DNA of 62,336 bases from Thermoanaerobaculum sp. (GCA_021154885.1 JAJKHS010000069.1:1-62336), one strand, 5' to 3'; positions 18,125-26,442 are shown, counted from the stretch's first letter. Notes: a model not told the origin generated them from the letters alone. Program-made: numbers and translations.

Positions 18125-19504
18125 ATGGCAGACTTCAACGAACCCGAAACCGACACCCCTCAGACCGCGGGGGCCCCGCTTGCGGGCGAGCCCCTGCACT
18201 CCCCAGACACCGGCGAAGCGCCCGGCCTCCCCGAGGAGACCGCGCCTCCCCTGCCCACGGAAGAGCCCGTCGAGGTGATCACCCCCGGCGAGGAGGTCGT
18301 CACCCCTGGAGAAGAGGTCACGCCGGGTGAGGAGGTCACTACCGGCGAAGAGGTCAACCTCGGCGAGGAGGTGAACCTCGGCGAAGAGGTCCACCTCGAC
18401 GAGAGGATGGCCACCACCGAGCGGGAGGACCGCCCCGCCGGCGCCGCGGCCAAGACCAGCCCGGAGCAGCTCGAAGCCAACCTGCGACGCAAGGAGGAGC
18501 TCTGCGTGCGCGCCGAGGAGCTGAGCGAGGCCAGCGACTGGAAGGTCACCGCGCAGGCCATCAAGACCCTCCAGGCCGAATGGAAGACCATCGGCCCGGT
18601 GCCGAAGGAGCGGTCGACCGAGCTGTGGGAACGGTTCCGCAAGGCCGGCAATCACTTCTTCGAGCGCCGGCAGGCCCACTTCCAGGAGCGCCTGCGAGAG
18701 CTCGAGGAGAACCTCCAGAAGAAGGAGGCCCTCTGCGTCCAGGTCGAGGAGCTCAGCACCTCGACCGAGTGGAAGACCGCGGGCGAGGCGATCAAGGGCC
18801 TTCAGGCGCAGTGGAAGGAGATCGGTCCCGTCCCCCGCGACCAGGCCGAGACCGTGTGGCAGCGCTTCCGCAAAGCCAACGACCAGTTCTTCGAGCGCCG
18901 CCAGGTCCACTACGACCAGGTGGAGAAGGAGCACAAGGAGAACATCCGCAAGAAAGAGGAGCTCTGCCGGCGGGCAGAGGAGCTCTGCACCTCCACGAGC
19001 TTCAAGGAGACGGGCGAGGCCCTGAAGGCCCTGCAGGCCGAGTGGAAGGCCGTCGGCCCGGTGCCGAAGCAGAAGTCCGAGGCGCTCTGGAAGCGCTTCC
19101 GGGGCGCGATGGACCAGTTCTTCGAGCGGCGCAGCGCCTGGTTCGAGGAACGCGAGAAGGACCGGGAGCAGCGCAAAAGCGAGTGGAAGGAGCGCCTGCG
19201 GGAGACACAGACCTACAAGCAGGAGCAGCTCGAGCGTCTGCGCGAGTCGATCGGCCGCGACGAGGAGAACCTCACCCGCTGGCGCGCCCGGCTCGAAGGC
19301 CTGCGTCCCGGCCCGCACGCCGACGCGACTCGCGCCGAGCTCGAAGGCAAGATCGGCGAGGTCGACGCCCGCGTCGCCACCAAGCGATCACGCATCCAGG
19401 AACTGGAGACGGACATCCAGGAGATCGAGGTGAAACTGAGGTCTCATCCCCCGGGCGCTGCTGTCCCGGAGGGCGCGGAGGGAGAAAGGCAAGAGCAGAG
19501 CTAG
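18125..19504 (+). CDS. DUF349-repeat coiled-coil protein with acidic repeat N-terminus
   Basis: A 459-residue soluble protein. Residues about 55-95 contain seven short acidic repeats (T/N-P/L-GEEV). Three DUF349 units follow (about 115-185, 190-260 and 265-335), each with the pattern LQAEWK-x-IGPVPK...WxRFRKAxxxFFERR. The C-terminus is a long charged coiled coil. DUF349 proteins are poorly understood; some are linked to ribosomal RNA or nucleic-acid handling. The start ATG 18125 follows GAGG; the longer upstream frame is shadow of the alcohol dehydrogenase gene. Its stop overlaps the stop of a truncated gene on the other strand. Confidence 0.82.
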   Translation: MADFNEPETDTPQTAGAPLAGEPLHSPDTGEAPGLPEETAPPLPTEEPVEVITPGEEVVTPGEEVTPGEEVTTGEEVNLGEEVNLGEEVHLDERMATTEREDRPAGAAAKTSPEQLEANLRRKEELCVRAEELSEASDWKVTAQAIKTLQAEWKTIGPVPKERSTELWERFRKAGNHFFERRQAHFQERLRELEENLQKKEALCVQVEELSTSTEWKTAGEAIKGLQAQWKEIGPVPRDQAETVWQRFRKANDQFFERRQVHYDQVEKEHKENIRKKEELCRRAEELCTSTSFKETGEALKALQAEWKAVGPVPKQKSEALWKRFRGAMDQFFERRSAWFEEREKDREQRKSEWKERLRETQTYKQEQLERLRESIGRDEENLTRWRARLEGLRPGPHADATRAELEGKIGEVDARVATKRSRIQELETDIQEIEVKLRSHPPGAAVPEGAEGERQEQS

Positions 19505-19572
19505 GAGTCGACCAGAATGAACTCCACGCCGGCGCCGGCAAGCGCCTCGAGGAGGGCCTTGAAGTCGGTCAC
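19501..19572 (-). pseudogene. truncated nucleotidyltransferase N-terminus
   Basis: From GTG 19572 the frame reads VTDFKALLEALAGAGVEFILVDS then stops. It matches the first strand and helix of small MNT-like nucleotidyltransferase proteins, in which FILVGG is followed by the catalytic GS...DxD. Here it ends before any active-site residue. The start overlaps the stop of the upstream 59-residue gene by GTGA, as in an intact pair. It is therefore probably a deletion remnant whose partner survives. Confidence 0.6.
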
Positions 19573-19748
19573 CGGCCTCGCCGTGCCTCACGGCCGGCGC
19601 GACGGACCTCCTCGGCCAGTTTCTGGAGCTCCATGGCTGCCAGGATGCGCTCTTCCGGAGTCAGACGGAGATTCTTCTTGAGAAGAGTCAGGTCCACGTC
19701 CCGTTTGTACGCTTCGATGACGGGGTCCTTCCAGTTCACCTGAGCCAT
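19569..19748 (-). CDS. small helical partner protein of a lost nucleotidyltransferase
   Basis: A 59-residue protein from ATG 19748, beginning AQVNWKDPVIEAYKRDVDLTLLKKNLRLTPEERILAAMELQKLAEEVRRAG. It is wholly helical and charged. Small proteins of this type, with the DPVIEAYKRDVDxTLLxxNLxLTxEER pattern, are usually encoded just before a nucleotidyltransferase-like gene, and that gene's stub follows here by a four-base overlap. An antitoxin or adaptor role is plausible but not shown. The frame extends further upstream, without conserved sequence, into one of the direct repeats. Confidence 0.6.
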   Translation of the reverse strand: MAQVNWKDPVIEAYKRDVDLTLLKKNLRLTPEERILAAMELQKLAEEVRRAGREARRGR

Positions 19749-19780
19749 GTCTAAACGATACACGAAATCCGGGAATGAGA

Positions 19781-19814
19781 GACCATCCGGGGCTTGCAAA
19801 ATCGGCCTCGCCCT
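19781..19814. repeat. 34-bp direct repeat, copy 1
   Basis: The 34 bases here match 20123-20156 with one T/C difference and in the same orientation. They bracket the small membrane-protein gene. A weaker match to the core (GCAAA...CGACCTCGCCCTCGGCT) is visible near 24400. It may be a dispersed genomic repeat or a cassette boundary. Confidence 0.75.
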
Positions 19815-19885
19815 TGGCGGCGGCTTGGGACGGCAATCTGACAAAGCAGTAAACTGGTAGTCCTGAGCATAAAGGAGAGTCGCGG

Positions 19886-20101
19886 ATGATCATCCTTGGT
19901 GGCTTGATTTGCCTGATAGCTGCGATCTGGTTGGTGATCTTGGCCTTCCGAACGAGCATTCTCTGGGGCTTGGCGGCCTTCTTCATACCCTTCGGTTATC
20001 TGATTTTTGCGTTCACCCACTGGAACAAGGCCCGACCGGGCTTTATGACCTTTCTCGCAGGGTTCGCGTTGATCCTCGTCGGCGTTGCTATCAGATCCTG
20101 A
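19886..20101 (+). CDS. 71-residue small membrane protein
   Basis: A real small gene: AAAGGAGAG lies upstream of ATG 19886. The protein has two hydrophobic helices (LGGLICLIAAIWLVILAF and FMTFLAGFALILVGVAI) separated by a loop with FGYLIFAFTHWNKARPG. This resembles small inner-membrane proteins of unknown role found across proteobacteria. It lies alone between the two 34-bp direct repeats, in the same direction as the DUF2238 gene that follows the second repeat. Confidence 0.7.
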   Translation: MIILGGLICLIAAIWLVILAFRTSILWGLAAFFIPFGYLIFAFTHWNKARPGFMTFLAGFALILVGVAIRS

Positions 20102-20122
20102 GCCGCCACCCAATCGCGCTGC

Positions 20123-20156
20123 GACCATCCGGGGCTCGCAAAATCGGCCTCGCCCT
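20123..20156. repeat. 34-bp direct repeat, copy 2
   Basis: Partner of the repeat at 19781-19814 with 33 of 34 bases identical. It lies 70 bases before the DUF2238 gene. Confidence 0.75.
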
Positions 20157-20226
20157 CTCGGCGGCTCCGCGCGTGGGCAGGGACGACGGCTGCGAGCCTA
20201 TCCCAATCCTGATACGGTTGAGGCGC

Positions 20227-20850
20227 GTGAACCGCTCCTCCAGAGAACCTCTCGTCCTGCTCGGCCTCGGAGCCGTGGCCCTAGTCGTATCGGCCATCGG
20301 CGCCTACGATCGCCTGACGTGGTTCCTGGAGGTCGCTCCGATCTTCATCGGGGTGCCGATCCTAATCGCCACCCACCGGCGGTTCCCGTTGACGCCTCTG
20401 CTCTATCGGCTGATTTTCCTCCATGCTTTGATCCTGATGGCGGGCGGGCACTACACCTATGCCCGGGTGCCGCTCGGCTTCTGGTTCCGGGACATCCTCG
20501 GGCTGACCCGGAACCACTACGACCGGCTAGGCCACTTCGCCCAGGGACTCGTGCCGGCGATCCTGACCCGGGAGATCCTGTTGCGGAAGGGCATCGTGCT
20601 GCGGCGAGGCTGGCTGTTCTTCCTCGTCACCTGCGTGTGCCTGGCCTTCAGCGCCTGCTATGAATTCGTGGAGTGGTGGTCCGCCGTGATCGGCGGCTCG
20701 GCCGCGGACGAGTTCCTGGGCACCCAGGGCGACGTGTGGGACACGCAGTGGGACATGCTCTGGGCGCTGATCGGAGCGATCTCGGGGCAACTCACGCTGG
20801 GGCGGGTCCACAACCGGGAGATGGCGCGGCTGGAGGGGACGGAGGGTTGA
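20227..20850 (+). CDS. DUF2238 (YjdF-like) integral membrane protein
   Basis: A 207-residue protein from GTG 20227 with six or seven membrane helices. It has the DUF2238 signatures HYTYARVPLGFWFRD, NHYDRLGHFAQGLVPA and CYEFVEWWSAVIGG with DTQWDMLWALIGA. The conserved His, Tyr, Asp and Glu residues face the membrane interior and suggest a metal or substrate site, but the biochemical role is unknown. Its stop overlaps the TTG that opens a HAD-like remnant (TTGA), so an intact downstream gene once followed. Confidence 0.8.
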   Translation: MNRSSREPLVLLGLGAVALVVSAIGAYDRLTWFLEVAPIFIGVPILIATHRRFPLTPLLYRLIFLHALILMAGGHYTYARVPLGFWFRDILGLTRNHYDRLGHFAQGLVPAILTREILLRKGIVLRRGWLFFLVTCVCLAFSACYEFVEWWSAVIGGSAADEFLGTQGDVWDTQWDMLWALIGAISGQLTLGRVHNREMARLEGTEG

Positions 20851-20909
20851 TCGAAGCCGTCCTCCTCGATTGCGACGGAGTCGTCCTCGACAGCGAAGTC
20901 CTCTGGGAC
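20847..20909 (+). pseudogene. HAD phosphatase N-terminal fragment
   Basis: TTG 20847 opens LIEAVLLDCDGVVLDSEVLWDR, the motif I region of HAD-family phosphatases (DxDGV, then DSE). After about 21 residues the similarity stops and the frame enters unrelated sequence. It overlaps the DUF2238 stop as a coupled gene would. It is the 5' end of a deleted gene. Confidence 0.65.
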
Positions 20910-20911
20910 CG

Positions 20912-21142
20912 TTCTGGTACGTGGACGGCGGTCTCGTCAACCCGGTGCTGATCTCCCTCTGCCGCGCCCTGGGAGCGGACATCGTCATTGGAGTCGACGT
21001 CAGCCAGGGCCTGTTGGACAAAAACCGACCCTGGCGACCACGACTCTCGACGCCGGGAGGGCAGTTCGTGGAGGCCGTCCGCGAGGATCTGGAGCGGACC
21101 CTGGGGGCTGGGGCGGCGGACTGGTATAATCCGGCTCCCTAA
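20912..21142 (+). pseudogene. patatin-like phospholipase C-terminal fragment
   Basis: The frame reads FWYVDGGLVNPVLISLCRALGADIVIGVD, which is the Asp-containing half of a patatin-like catalytic dyad (DGG), followed by about 45 more residues to a stop at 21142. The N-terminal part with the GxSxG serine is missing. The join with the HAD fragment at about 20910 marks a deletion between two genes that were once in the same direction. Confidence 0.65.
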
Positions 21143-21169
21143 CGCGCAGCCTGCGCCCCAAGGAGAACG

Positions 21170-24100
21170 ATGTTCGGCTCGCTGGATAACGCCCGGGAGG
21201 TCATCGAAGAACTGGTTGAGAGATACCAGGCGAACCGCGATCGGTACAAGTCCTCTACATACAACGAGGAGACCGCACGGAATGAGTTCATCAACCCGTT
21301 CTTCGAAGCGCTGGGCTGGGACGTCTCTAACCGCTCTGGTGCCGCCGAGCAGTACAAGGACGTCATCCACGAAGAGAGCATCATCACGGTCAGGGATTAC
21401 TCGGCCCCGGACTACACATTTCGCTTTGGGGGTATGCGGAAATTCTTCGTCGAGGCGAAGAAACCCGCCATTGACCTGAAGGCCAGCCCTGCCCCAGCCC
21501 ACCAGCTCCGGCGCTACGCCTGGAGCTTGAAGCTCCCTCTCTCGATACTCACCAACTTTGAGGAGTTTGTCGTTTACGACACACGTATAAAGCCACGCGA
21601 AAGCGACAAGGCCTCTGTCGGCCGCATCCTCTACATACGCTTCGATGAGCTACTCCCTAAACTCGAGGAGATCTGGGGCATCTTCTCGAAAGAGGCCGTG
21701 CTCAAGGGCTCTTTCGATCGCTATGTCGAAGACACACGAGGCAAGCGCGGAACGTCCGAGGTCGACGACGAGTTCCTGAAGGAGATTGAAGGTTGGCGAC
21801 AGGAACTCGCGAAGAACATTGCCCTCCGCAATCCCGACCTTTCGGCCGACGACTTGAACTTCGCAGTGCAAGCCACCATCGACCGCATCATCTTCATGCG
21901 CATCGCTGAAGACCGGGGTGTGGAGGGCTACGGACGTCTCCTGGCGCTGACGAACGGCCCTCGCATCTACGCGCGACTCGTAGAACTCTACCGGAAGGCC
22001 GACACGCGCTACAACTCCGGCCTCTTCGACTTCCACGCTGACCAGCTGACGCCGGGCCTAACGATAGACGATAAGGTGCTGAAGCCGATCCTCGCCAATC
22101 TCTACCATCCTCAATCACCTTACGAGTTCTCCGTCCTACCGGTCGAAATCCTCGGGAACGTTTACGAACAGTTCCTCGGAAAGGTCATCCGCCTCACAAA
22201 GGGCCACCGTGCGTCTATTGATGAGAAGCCCGAGGTGAGGAAGGCGGGCGGCGTCTACTATACTCCCTCCTATGTCGTAGACTACATCGTGGAGACTGCG
22301 GTCGGGTCTCTGACAAAGAGCAAGTCTCCGAAGCAGCTTGAAAGGTTACGCATTCTTGACCCTGCTTGCGGTTCGGGTTCCTTCCTTATTGTCGCCTATC
22401 AGCACCTCCTGAATGTTCATCTCGCGTGGTACCAGGATCACAAGCCGCAGAAGCACAAGAAGGAGGTCTTCCTCGGGCGTGGTGGTTGGCGCCTGACGAC
22501 AGCAGAGAAGCGGCGCATCCTTCTCAACAACATCTACGGCGTAGATATCGACCGTCAGGCCGTGGAGGTGACGAAACTCTCGCTCCTTCTGAAGGTACTT
22601 GAAGGCGAGAACAATGAGACACTCACGCAGCAGTCTCTCTTCGGGGAGCGAGCACTCCCAAGCCTCGAGCAAAACATCAAATGTGGCAACTCGCTCATAG
22701 GGAGCGACCTTTTTATTGGGGAGCTCTTTCCCAATCGCGAGGAAATGAGGACAGTCAACCCACTGGACTGGGGCAAAGAGTTCCCGAGAGTCATGAAGGG
22801 TGGGGGATTCGACGCTGTAATTGGCAACCCCCCGTATCTGAACATTGACGACACTTATGGTACTAAGGACGTCCGGCTAGGTCTCATCAAGAGCGCCTAT
22901 CCAGACGTTTACACGGATAAAACGGATATCCTATTCTACTTCCTCACCAAGGGAATCCAACTGTGTCGCGGGAGACTTGCTTTCATCGTATCTAGAGCTT
23001 TTCTGGAGGCATATAAGGCAACTCGACTCCGTAACTACCTGCTTGCGCATGCGAAGATAGAAAGGATCATTGACTTTCAGAACTTCCATGTCTTTCGTGG
23101 AATTGGAATCACTACATGCATCGTCATCCTTCAACCCCACGAGACACCTCATGAAATCAAGGTATCCAAGCTGAGAAGACCCCTTCCGCAGCCACACGAT
23201 CTAATCACGGCCCTTGACAATTCGGATGTCTTCAGGACGATGCAGGCGCTACAGGAGCGGCTTTCATCAGACTCTTGGAACTTCACTTCCGATGAAGCTC
23301 GGCTTCTAAACGACAAGATCGATGCCGCAGGCGATCGGATCGACAGCATCCTTGACATTGGTCAGGGTATGCAGACCGGAAGGAATGAGGTCTTCGGTGA
23401 ACGAAGCGAGGAGGAGATCCGATCATGGAATGTACCCAAGGCCCTTTGCTTTAAACGTGCTGCCAACTCCGACATCCAACGCTATTTCGTACGAGACCGC
23501 GGTGAGTACCTGCTGTATCTGGAACAAGTCAACGCTTTTGCAGATTTGCCGAAGGGTGTCCAGAAACACCTTAACGACAATGCGACAGCCTTAAGGGCGC
23601 GCGCTGCGTTCAAGCGGGGTGACTGCGAGTGGTGGAAGTATACATGGCCCCTACACAAGGATTGGTTAGGCCGTCGAAGAATTCTCTGCCCATACCTAGC
23701 CCTGACGAACCGATTTGCCTTAGACGCTCGCGGGATCTTCCTAGGCCTAACCGACACTACAGTCCTTTTTGACAGGGGCCAATCGGAAAACCTTTTGTAT
23801 ATTCTCGCACTTCTAAATTCGAGGCTCCTTACTTTTCGATTTCGAAGCATTGGGAAGCTTAAGAGTGGTGGCATATATGAGTATTTTTGGAACAGTGTAT
23901 CCAGGCTTCCAATCCATAGGATCGATTTCTCTAACAAGAGAGAGGTGGCTGCCCACGATGAGATCGTTATTTTAGTAGAGAGGATTCAGAGAACGGCGTT
24001 TGAGCGGCAAAAGGCGCGAAGTCCTCACGCTCGAGCGGAGCGCGAACGCGAGGAATCCATACTCGATGAGAGGATCGAACGACTTGTTCGCAGACTTTAT

Positions 24101-24205
24101 GGTATTACGGGCGAGGAAGATGCAGTAATTGAGGCTGAGATAGCGGAAACAGATGCTTCGATTCGACGGACGCTTCCAGAAAACAGTGAGCCGCAGGCGA
24201 CTTAA
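21170..24205 (+). CDS. type IIG restriction-modification enzyme (fused endonuclease, N6-adenine methyltransferase, specificity domain)
   Basis: A 1011-residue single-chain enzyme. The N-terminal part has a PD-(D/E)xK nuclease signature: PDYTFRFGG near residue 80 and VEAKKP with Glu95/Lys97. A helical linker follows. The N6-adenine methyltransferase domain has ILDPACGSGSF (about 395-405) for SAM binding and the catalytic NPPY at 553-556. The C-terminal 350 residues form a TaqI-like target-recognition domain. It likely methylates and cuts DNA at a site that cannot be read here. Codon use is AT-richer than neighbours, and both flanks are gene debris, indicating acquisition. AAGGAG precedes ATG 21170. 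Confidence 0.92.
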   Translation: MFGSLDNAREVIEELVERYQANRDRYKSSTYNEETARNEFINPFFEALGWDVSNRSGAAEQYKDVIHEESIITVRDYSAPDYTFRFGGMRKFFVEAKKPAIDLKASPAPAHQLRRYAWSLKLPLSILTNFEEFVVYDTRIKPRESDKASVGRILYIRFDELLPKLEEIWGIFSKEAVLKGSFDRYVEDTRGKRGTSEVDDEFLKEIEGWRQELAKNIALRNPDLSADDLNFAVQATIDRIIFMRIAEDRGVEGYGRLLALTNGPRIYARLVELYRKADTRYNSGLFDFHADQLTPGLTIDDKVLKPILANLYHPQSPYEFSVLPVEILGNVYEQFLGKVIRLTKGHRASIDEKPEVRKAGGVYYTPSYVVDYIVETAVGSLTKSKSPKQLERLRILDPACGSGSFLIVAYQHLLNVHLAWYQDHKPQKHKKEVFLGRGGWRLTTAEKRRILLNNIYGVDIDRQAVEVTKLSLLLKVLEGENNETLTQQSLFGERALPSLEQNIKCGNSLIGSDLFIGELFPNREEMRTVNPLDWGKEFPRVMKGGGFDAVIGNPPYLNIDDTYGTKDVRLGLIKSAYPDVYTDKTDILFYFLTKGIQLCRGRLAFIVSRAFLEAYKATRLRNYLLAHAKIERIIDFQNFHVFRGIGITTCIVILQPHETPHEIKVSKLRRPLPQPHDLITALDNSDVFRTMQALQERLSSDSWNFTSDEARLLNDKIDAAGDRIDSILDIGQGMQTGRNEVFGERSEEEIRSWNVPKALCFKRAANSDIQRYFVRDRGEYLLYLEQVNAFADLPKGVQKHLNDNATALRARAAFKRGDCEWWKYTWPLHKDWLGRRRILCPYLALTNRFALDARGIFLGLTDTTVLFDRGQSENLLYILALLNSRLLTFRFRSIGKLKSGGIYEYFWNSVSRLPIHRIDFSNKREVAAHDEIVILVERIQRTAFERQKARSPHARAEREREESILDERIERLVRRLYGITGEEDAVIEAEIAETDASIRRTLPENSEPQAT

Positions 24206-24873
24206 TATCTAAAAGGCCGGACCTCTTACTCTACGCCCGCTACGATAAGATCTGCTGCCGGAGGCAGATCAGGTCGTAAAGTTTTTCGCGGAGATCGCCC
24301 TTGCCAGAATCGCTCTTCGTACGGCGAGTACGGCGCGTTGACCTCCTCGTCACCGTCACCGCGCAAAGGACATCGCGAATGCTACCGCCAGCCGCAAATC
24401 GACCTCGCCCTCGGCTGCGACTTCGCTCGTGGCGGAAATCCCTCGACACCACCGACAACCTCTCCTGGAGCAGTTCGTGGCGATCAACGCAGATCTGGCG
24501 GGTGGTTGAGGTATTATCGCCTGCCCGCCAAATGTTAGTAGGGCGCTTCACCGATTGGTGTGGGTAGCCCTTTGGGTTGTGGCCCCGGCTGGGTAGAGAT
24601 CGAGGCCACCGAGGTGGAAGCAGGTCGCGATCTCTTGGAAGAACCCGTCGGGCCGGCCAGCCTCTTCCCGCTTCTTTCCCTACCTGCCAAGAGCTGAGCG
24701 GGTCGGGCGCTCCACCCTCGACCGCCGGACCTGGCTATCCTACGGGCTGGCGCACGACGCCCGATCTGCCCGTCTGTCGCCACAGACCCACCAGGGCTCA
24801 CCGCCAGCTACTGCCTCAACCTACCCACACAATTGGGCGAAGACCCAGTGTTAGAATGAGTTAGGGTGACGAC
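24206..24873. other. intergenic stretch with gene debris and a repeat-bounded element
   Basis: No convincing gene. On the minus strand near 24240-24310 a short piece reads SDSGKGDLREKLYDLICLRQQILS before a stop, which looks like a protein end but lacks a body. Near 24400 there is a weak match to the 34-bp repeat. The second half, 24558-24830, is bounded by inverted repeats and is listed separately. Confidence 0.5.
24558..24830. mobile_element. 273-bp element with 10-bp terminal inverted repeats (MITE-like)
   Basis: GTGTGGGTAG at 24558-24567 and its complement CTACCCACAC at 24821-24830 are perfect inverted ends. Inside there are further stems (CCACCGAGGTGG near 24608) but no convincing frame. 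A target duplication is not clear: ATTG lies immediately left and one base off on the right. It could be a miniature transposon or a structured RNA. Confidence 0.4.
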
Positions 24874-25119
24874 ATGGTCGCGCAGATCGAACTGACAGAC
24901 GAGCAAGCTGAAGCGCTGGACAAACTCGCCGCTTCACGGGGACAGTCGGTATCCGAGCTGATCCTCTCAGGTGTTGCGGCGCTGCTTCGGCAGGAGCCCG
25001 CCCACGATCGGGACGACCTCAGGCAGCGAGCTCTCGAGCTCAGTGGGAGGTTTCGGTCCGGGCTGACGGATTTCTCCATCGAGCACGATCGCTACCTTGA
25101 AGAAGCCTTCAGCGATTGA
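24874..25119 (+). CDS. ribbon-helix-helix antitoxin (toxin lost)
   Basis: An 81-residue protein, MVAQIELTDEQAEALDKLAASRGQSVSELILSGVAALL, with the strand-helix-helix pattern of CopG-type antitoxins, followed by a helical toxin-binding tail ending DFSIEHDRYLEEAFSD. That tail style is typical of VapB partners of PIN toxins. The stop overlaps a TTG that opens a VapC-like start, which breaks off after eight residues. It is therefore an orphan antitoxin; it may persist through self-repression or by countering a related toxin elsewhere. Confidence 0.75.
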   Translation: MVAQIELTDEQAEALDKLAASRGQSVSELILSGVAALLRQEPAHDRDDLRQRALELSGRFRSGLTDFSIEHDRYLEEAFSD

Positions 25120-25160
25120 CCACCCTCATCGACACCTCCACAGATTCCTCCCGATACTGA
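25116..25160 (+). pseudogene. VapC (PIN toxin) 5' stub
   Basis: TTG 25116 overlaps the antitoxin stop and opens (M)TTLIDTS, the standard VapC N-terminus with its first catalytic Asp, then TDSSRY and a stop at 25160. The remaining toxin is gone. Only eight residues match, so the reading depends on the overlap and position. Confidence 0.5.
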
Positions 25161-25230
25161 ATCCCCCCGGGATGGTGAGGGCGTGCGCTAAACTCCCCCG
25201 AGTCACCGTCGCGTCCCAGAGGGAGAGCCC

Positions 25231-26442
25231 ATGGATTTCACCGTCTCCACCGCCGTCCGGGATCTGACCGCCACCGTCCGCCGCTTCGTCGACGAGGAGG
25301 TCCTGCCCGTCGAGCGCTTGGTGCTGGATAAGGGCTTCGGCGCCGCCGGCGTCGAGATCGAGCGGTTGCGCGGCCGGGTGCGGGAGATGGGCCTGTTTAC
25401 TCCTCACATGCCGAAGGAGTGGGGCGGCGGCGGGCTTCCGTTCCTCGATCTCGCGCCGCTCTCCGAGGTCCTCGGCCGCAGCCTCATCGGCCACTACGTC
25501 TTCAACGTCCAGGCGCCGGACGCCGGCAACATGGAGCTGCTCCTCCATCACGGCACGCCCGAACAGAAGGAGCGGTGGCTACGCCCGCTCGTCCACGGCG
25601 ACGTCCGGAGCTGCTTCGGCATGACCGAGCCGGAATTCGCGGGCTCGAACCCCGTCTGGCTCGGCACGACCGCCCGCCGCGAGGGGGACGAGTACGTGCT
25701 CGACGGCCACAAGTGGTTCACCTCCGCCGCCGACGGTGCCACCTTCTGCATCGTCATGGCAGTCACCAACCCCGGCGCCGCCAACCCCTATGCCCGCGCG
25801 AGCCAGATCCTGGTGCCGCTGGACGCCGCAGGCTTCGAGGTCGTCCAGAACCTGGCCGTGATGGGCGAGCGGGGTGAAGGCTGGATGAGCCACGCCGAGA
25901 TAAGGCTCGACGACGTGCGGGTGCCCGCCGCCAACCGCATCGGTGCCGAAGGGTCGGGCTTCGCCCTGGCCCAGGAGCGGCTGGGGCCGGGACGCGTCCA
26001 CCACTGCATGCGCTGGCTCGGGATCTGCGAGCGGGCCTTCGACCTCCTGTGCGAGCGGGCCGCGAGGCGCGAGCTCTCCCCCGGCAAGCCGCTCGGTGGA
26101 CGCCAGCTCGTCCAGGCCTGGGTCGCCGAGAGCCGGGCGGAGATCGACGCCGCCCGCCTCCTCGTATTGCGCACGGCCTGGCGCATCGACCGCGAGGGCG
26201 CGTCCGCCACGCGGGACGACGTCTCGCTGATCAAGTTCCACACCGCCGGAGTCCTCCAGCGGGTGCTCGACCGCGCCATCCAGACCCACGGCGCCCTGGG
26301 GCTCACGGATGCGACGCCCCTCGCCTTCTGGTGGCGGCACGAGCGCGGTGCCCGCATCTACGACGGCGCCGACGAGGTGCACAAGACGTCGGTCGCGAAG
26401 AGGATCCTGGAGCGGTACGGCATGGAGAGGATGAAAGGATGA
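25231..26442 (+). CDS. acyl-CoA dehydrogenase
   Basis: A 403-residue FAD enzyme. It has the ACAD middle-domain motif CFGMTEPEFAGSNPVWLGTTARREGDEYVLDGHKWFTS and the C-terminal helical domain with IQTHGALGLTDATPLAFWW and the R-GARIYDGADEVHKTSVAKRIL end. It oxidises acyl-CoA to enoyl-CoA, passing electrons to ETF. The family resembles ACAD10/11-type dehydrogenases, which commonly sit beside a phosphotransferase. Such a gene follows here with a four-base ATGA overlap. Confidence 0.9.
   Translation: MDFTVSTAVRDLTATVRRFVDEEVLPVERLVLDKGFGAAGVEIERLRGRVREMGLFTPHMPKEWGGGGLPFLDLAPLSEVLGRSLIGHYVFNVQAPDAGNMELLLHHGTPEQKERWLRPLVHGDVRSCFGMTEPEFAGSNPVWLGTTARREGDEYVLDGHKWFTSAADGATFCIVMAVTNPGAANPYARASQILVPLDAAGFEVVQNLAVMGERGEGWMSHAEIRLDDVRVPAANRIGAEGSGFALAQERLGPGRVHHCMRWLGICERAFDLLCERAARRELSPGKPLGGRQLVQAWVAESRAEIDAARLLVLRTAWRIDREGASATRDDVSLIKFHTAGVLQRVLDRAIQTHGALGLTDATPLAFWWRHERGARIYDGADEVHKTSVAKRILERYGMERMKG

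Noticed and set aside
24240-24551. 103-codon minus-strand frame after the restriction gene
   Set aside because: Only the last 25 residues look protein-like; the rest is basic low-complexity and no ribosome site is seen. Kept as possible debris only.
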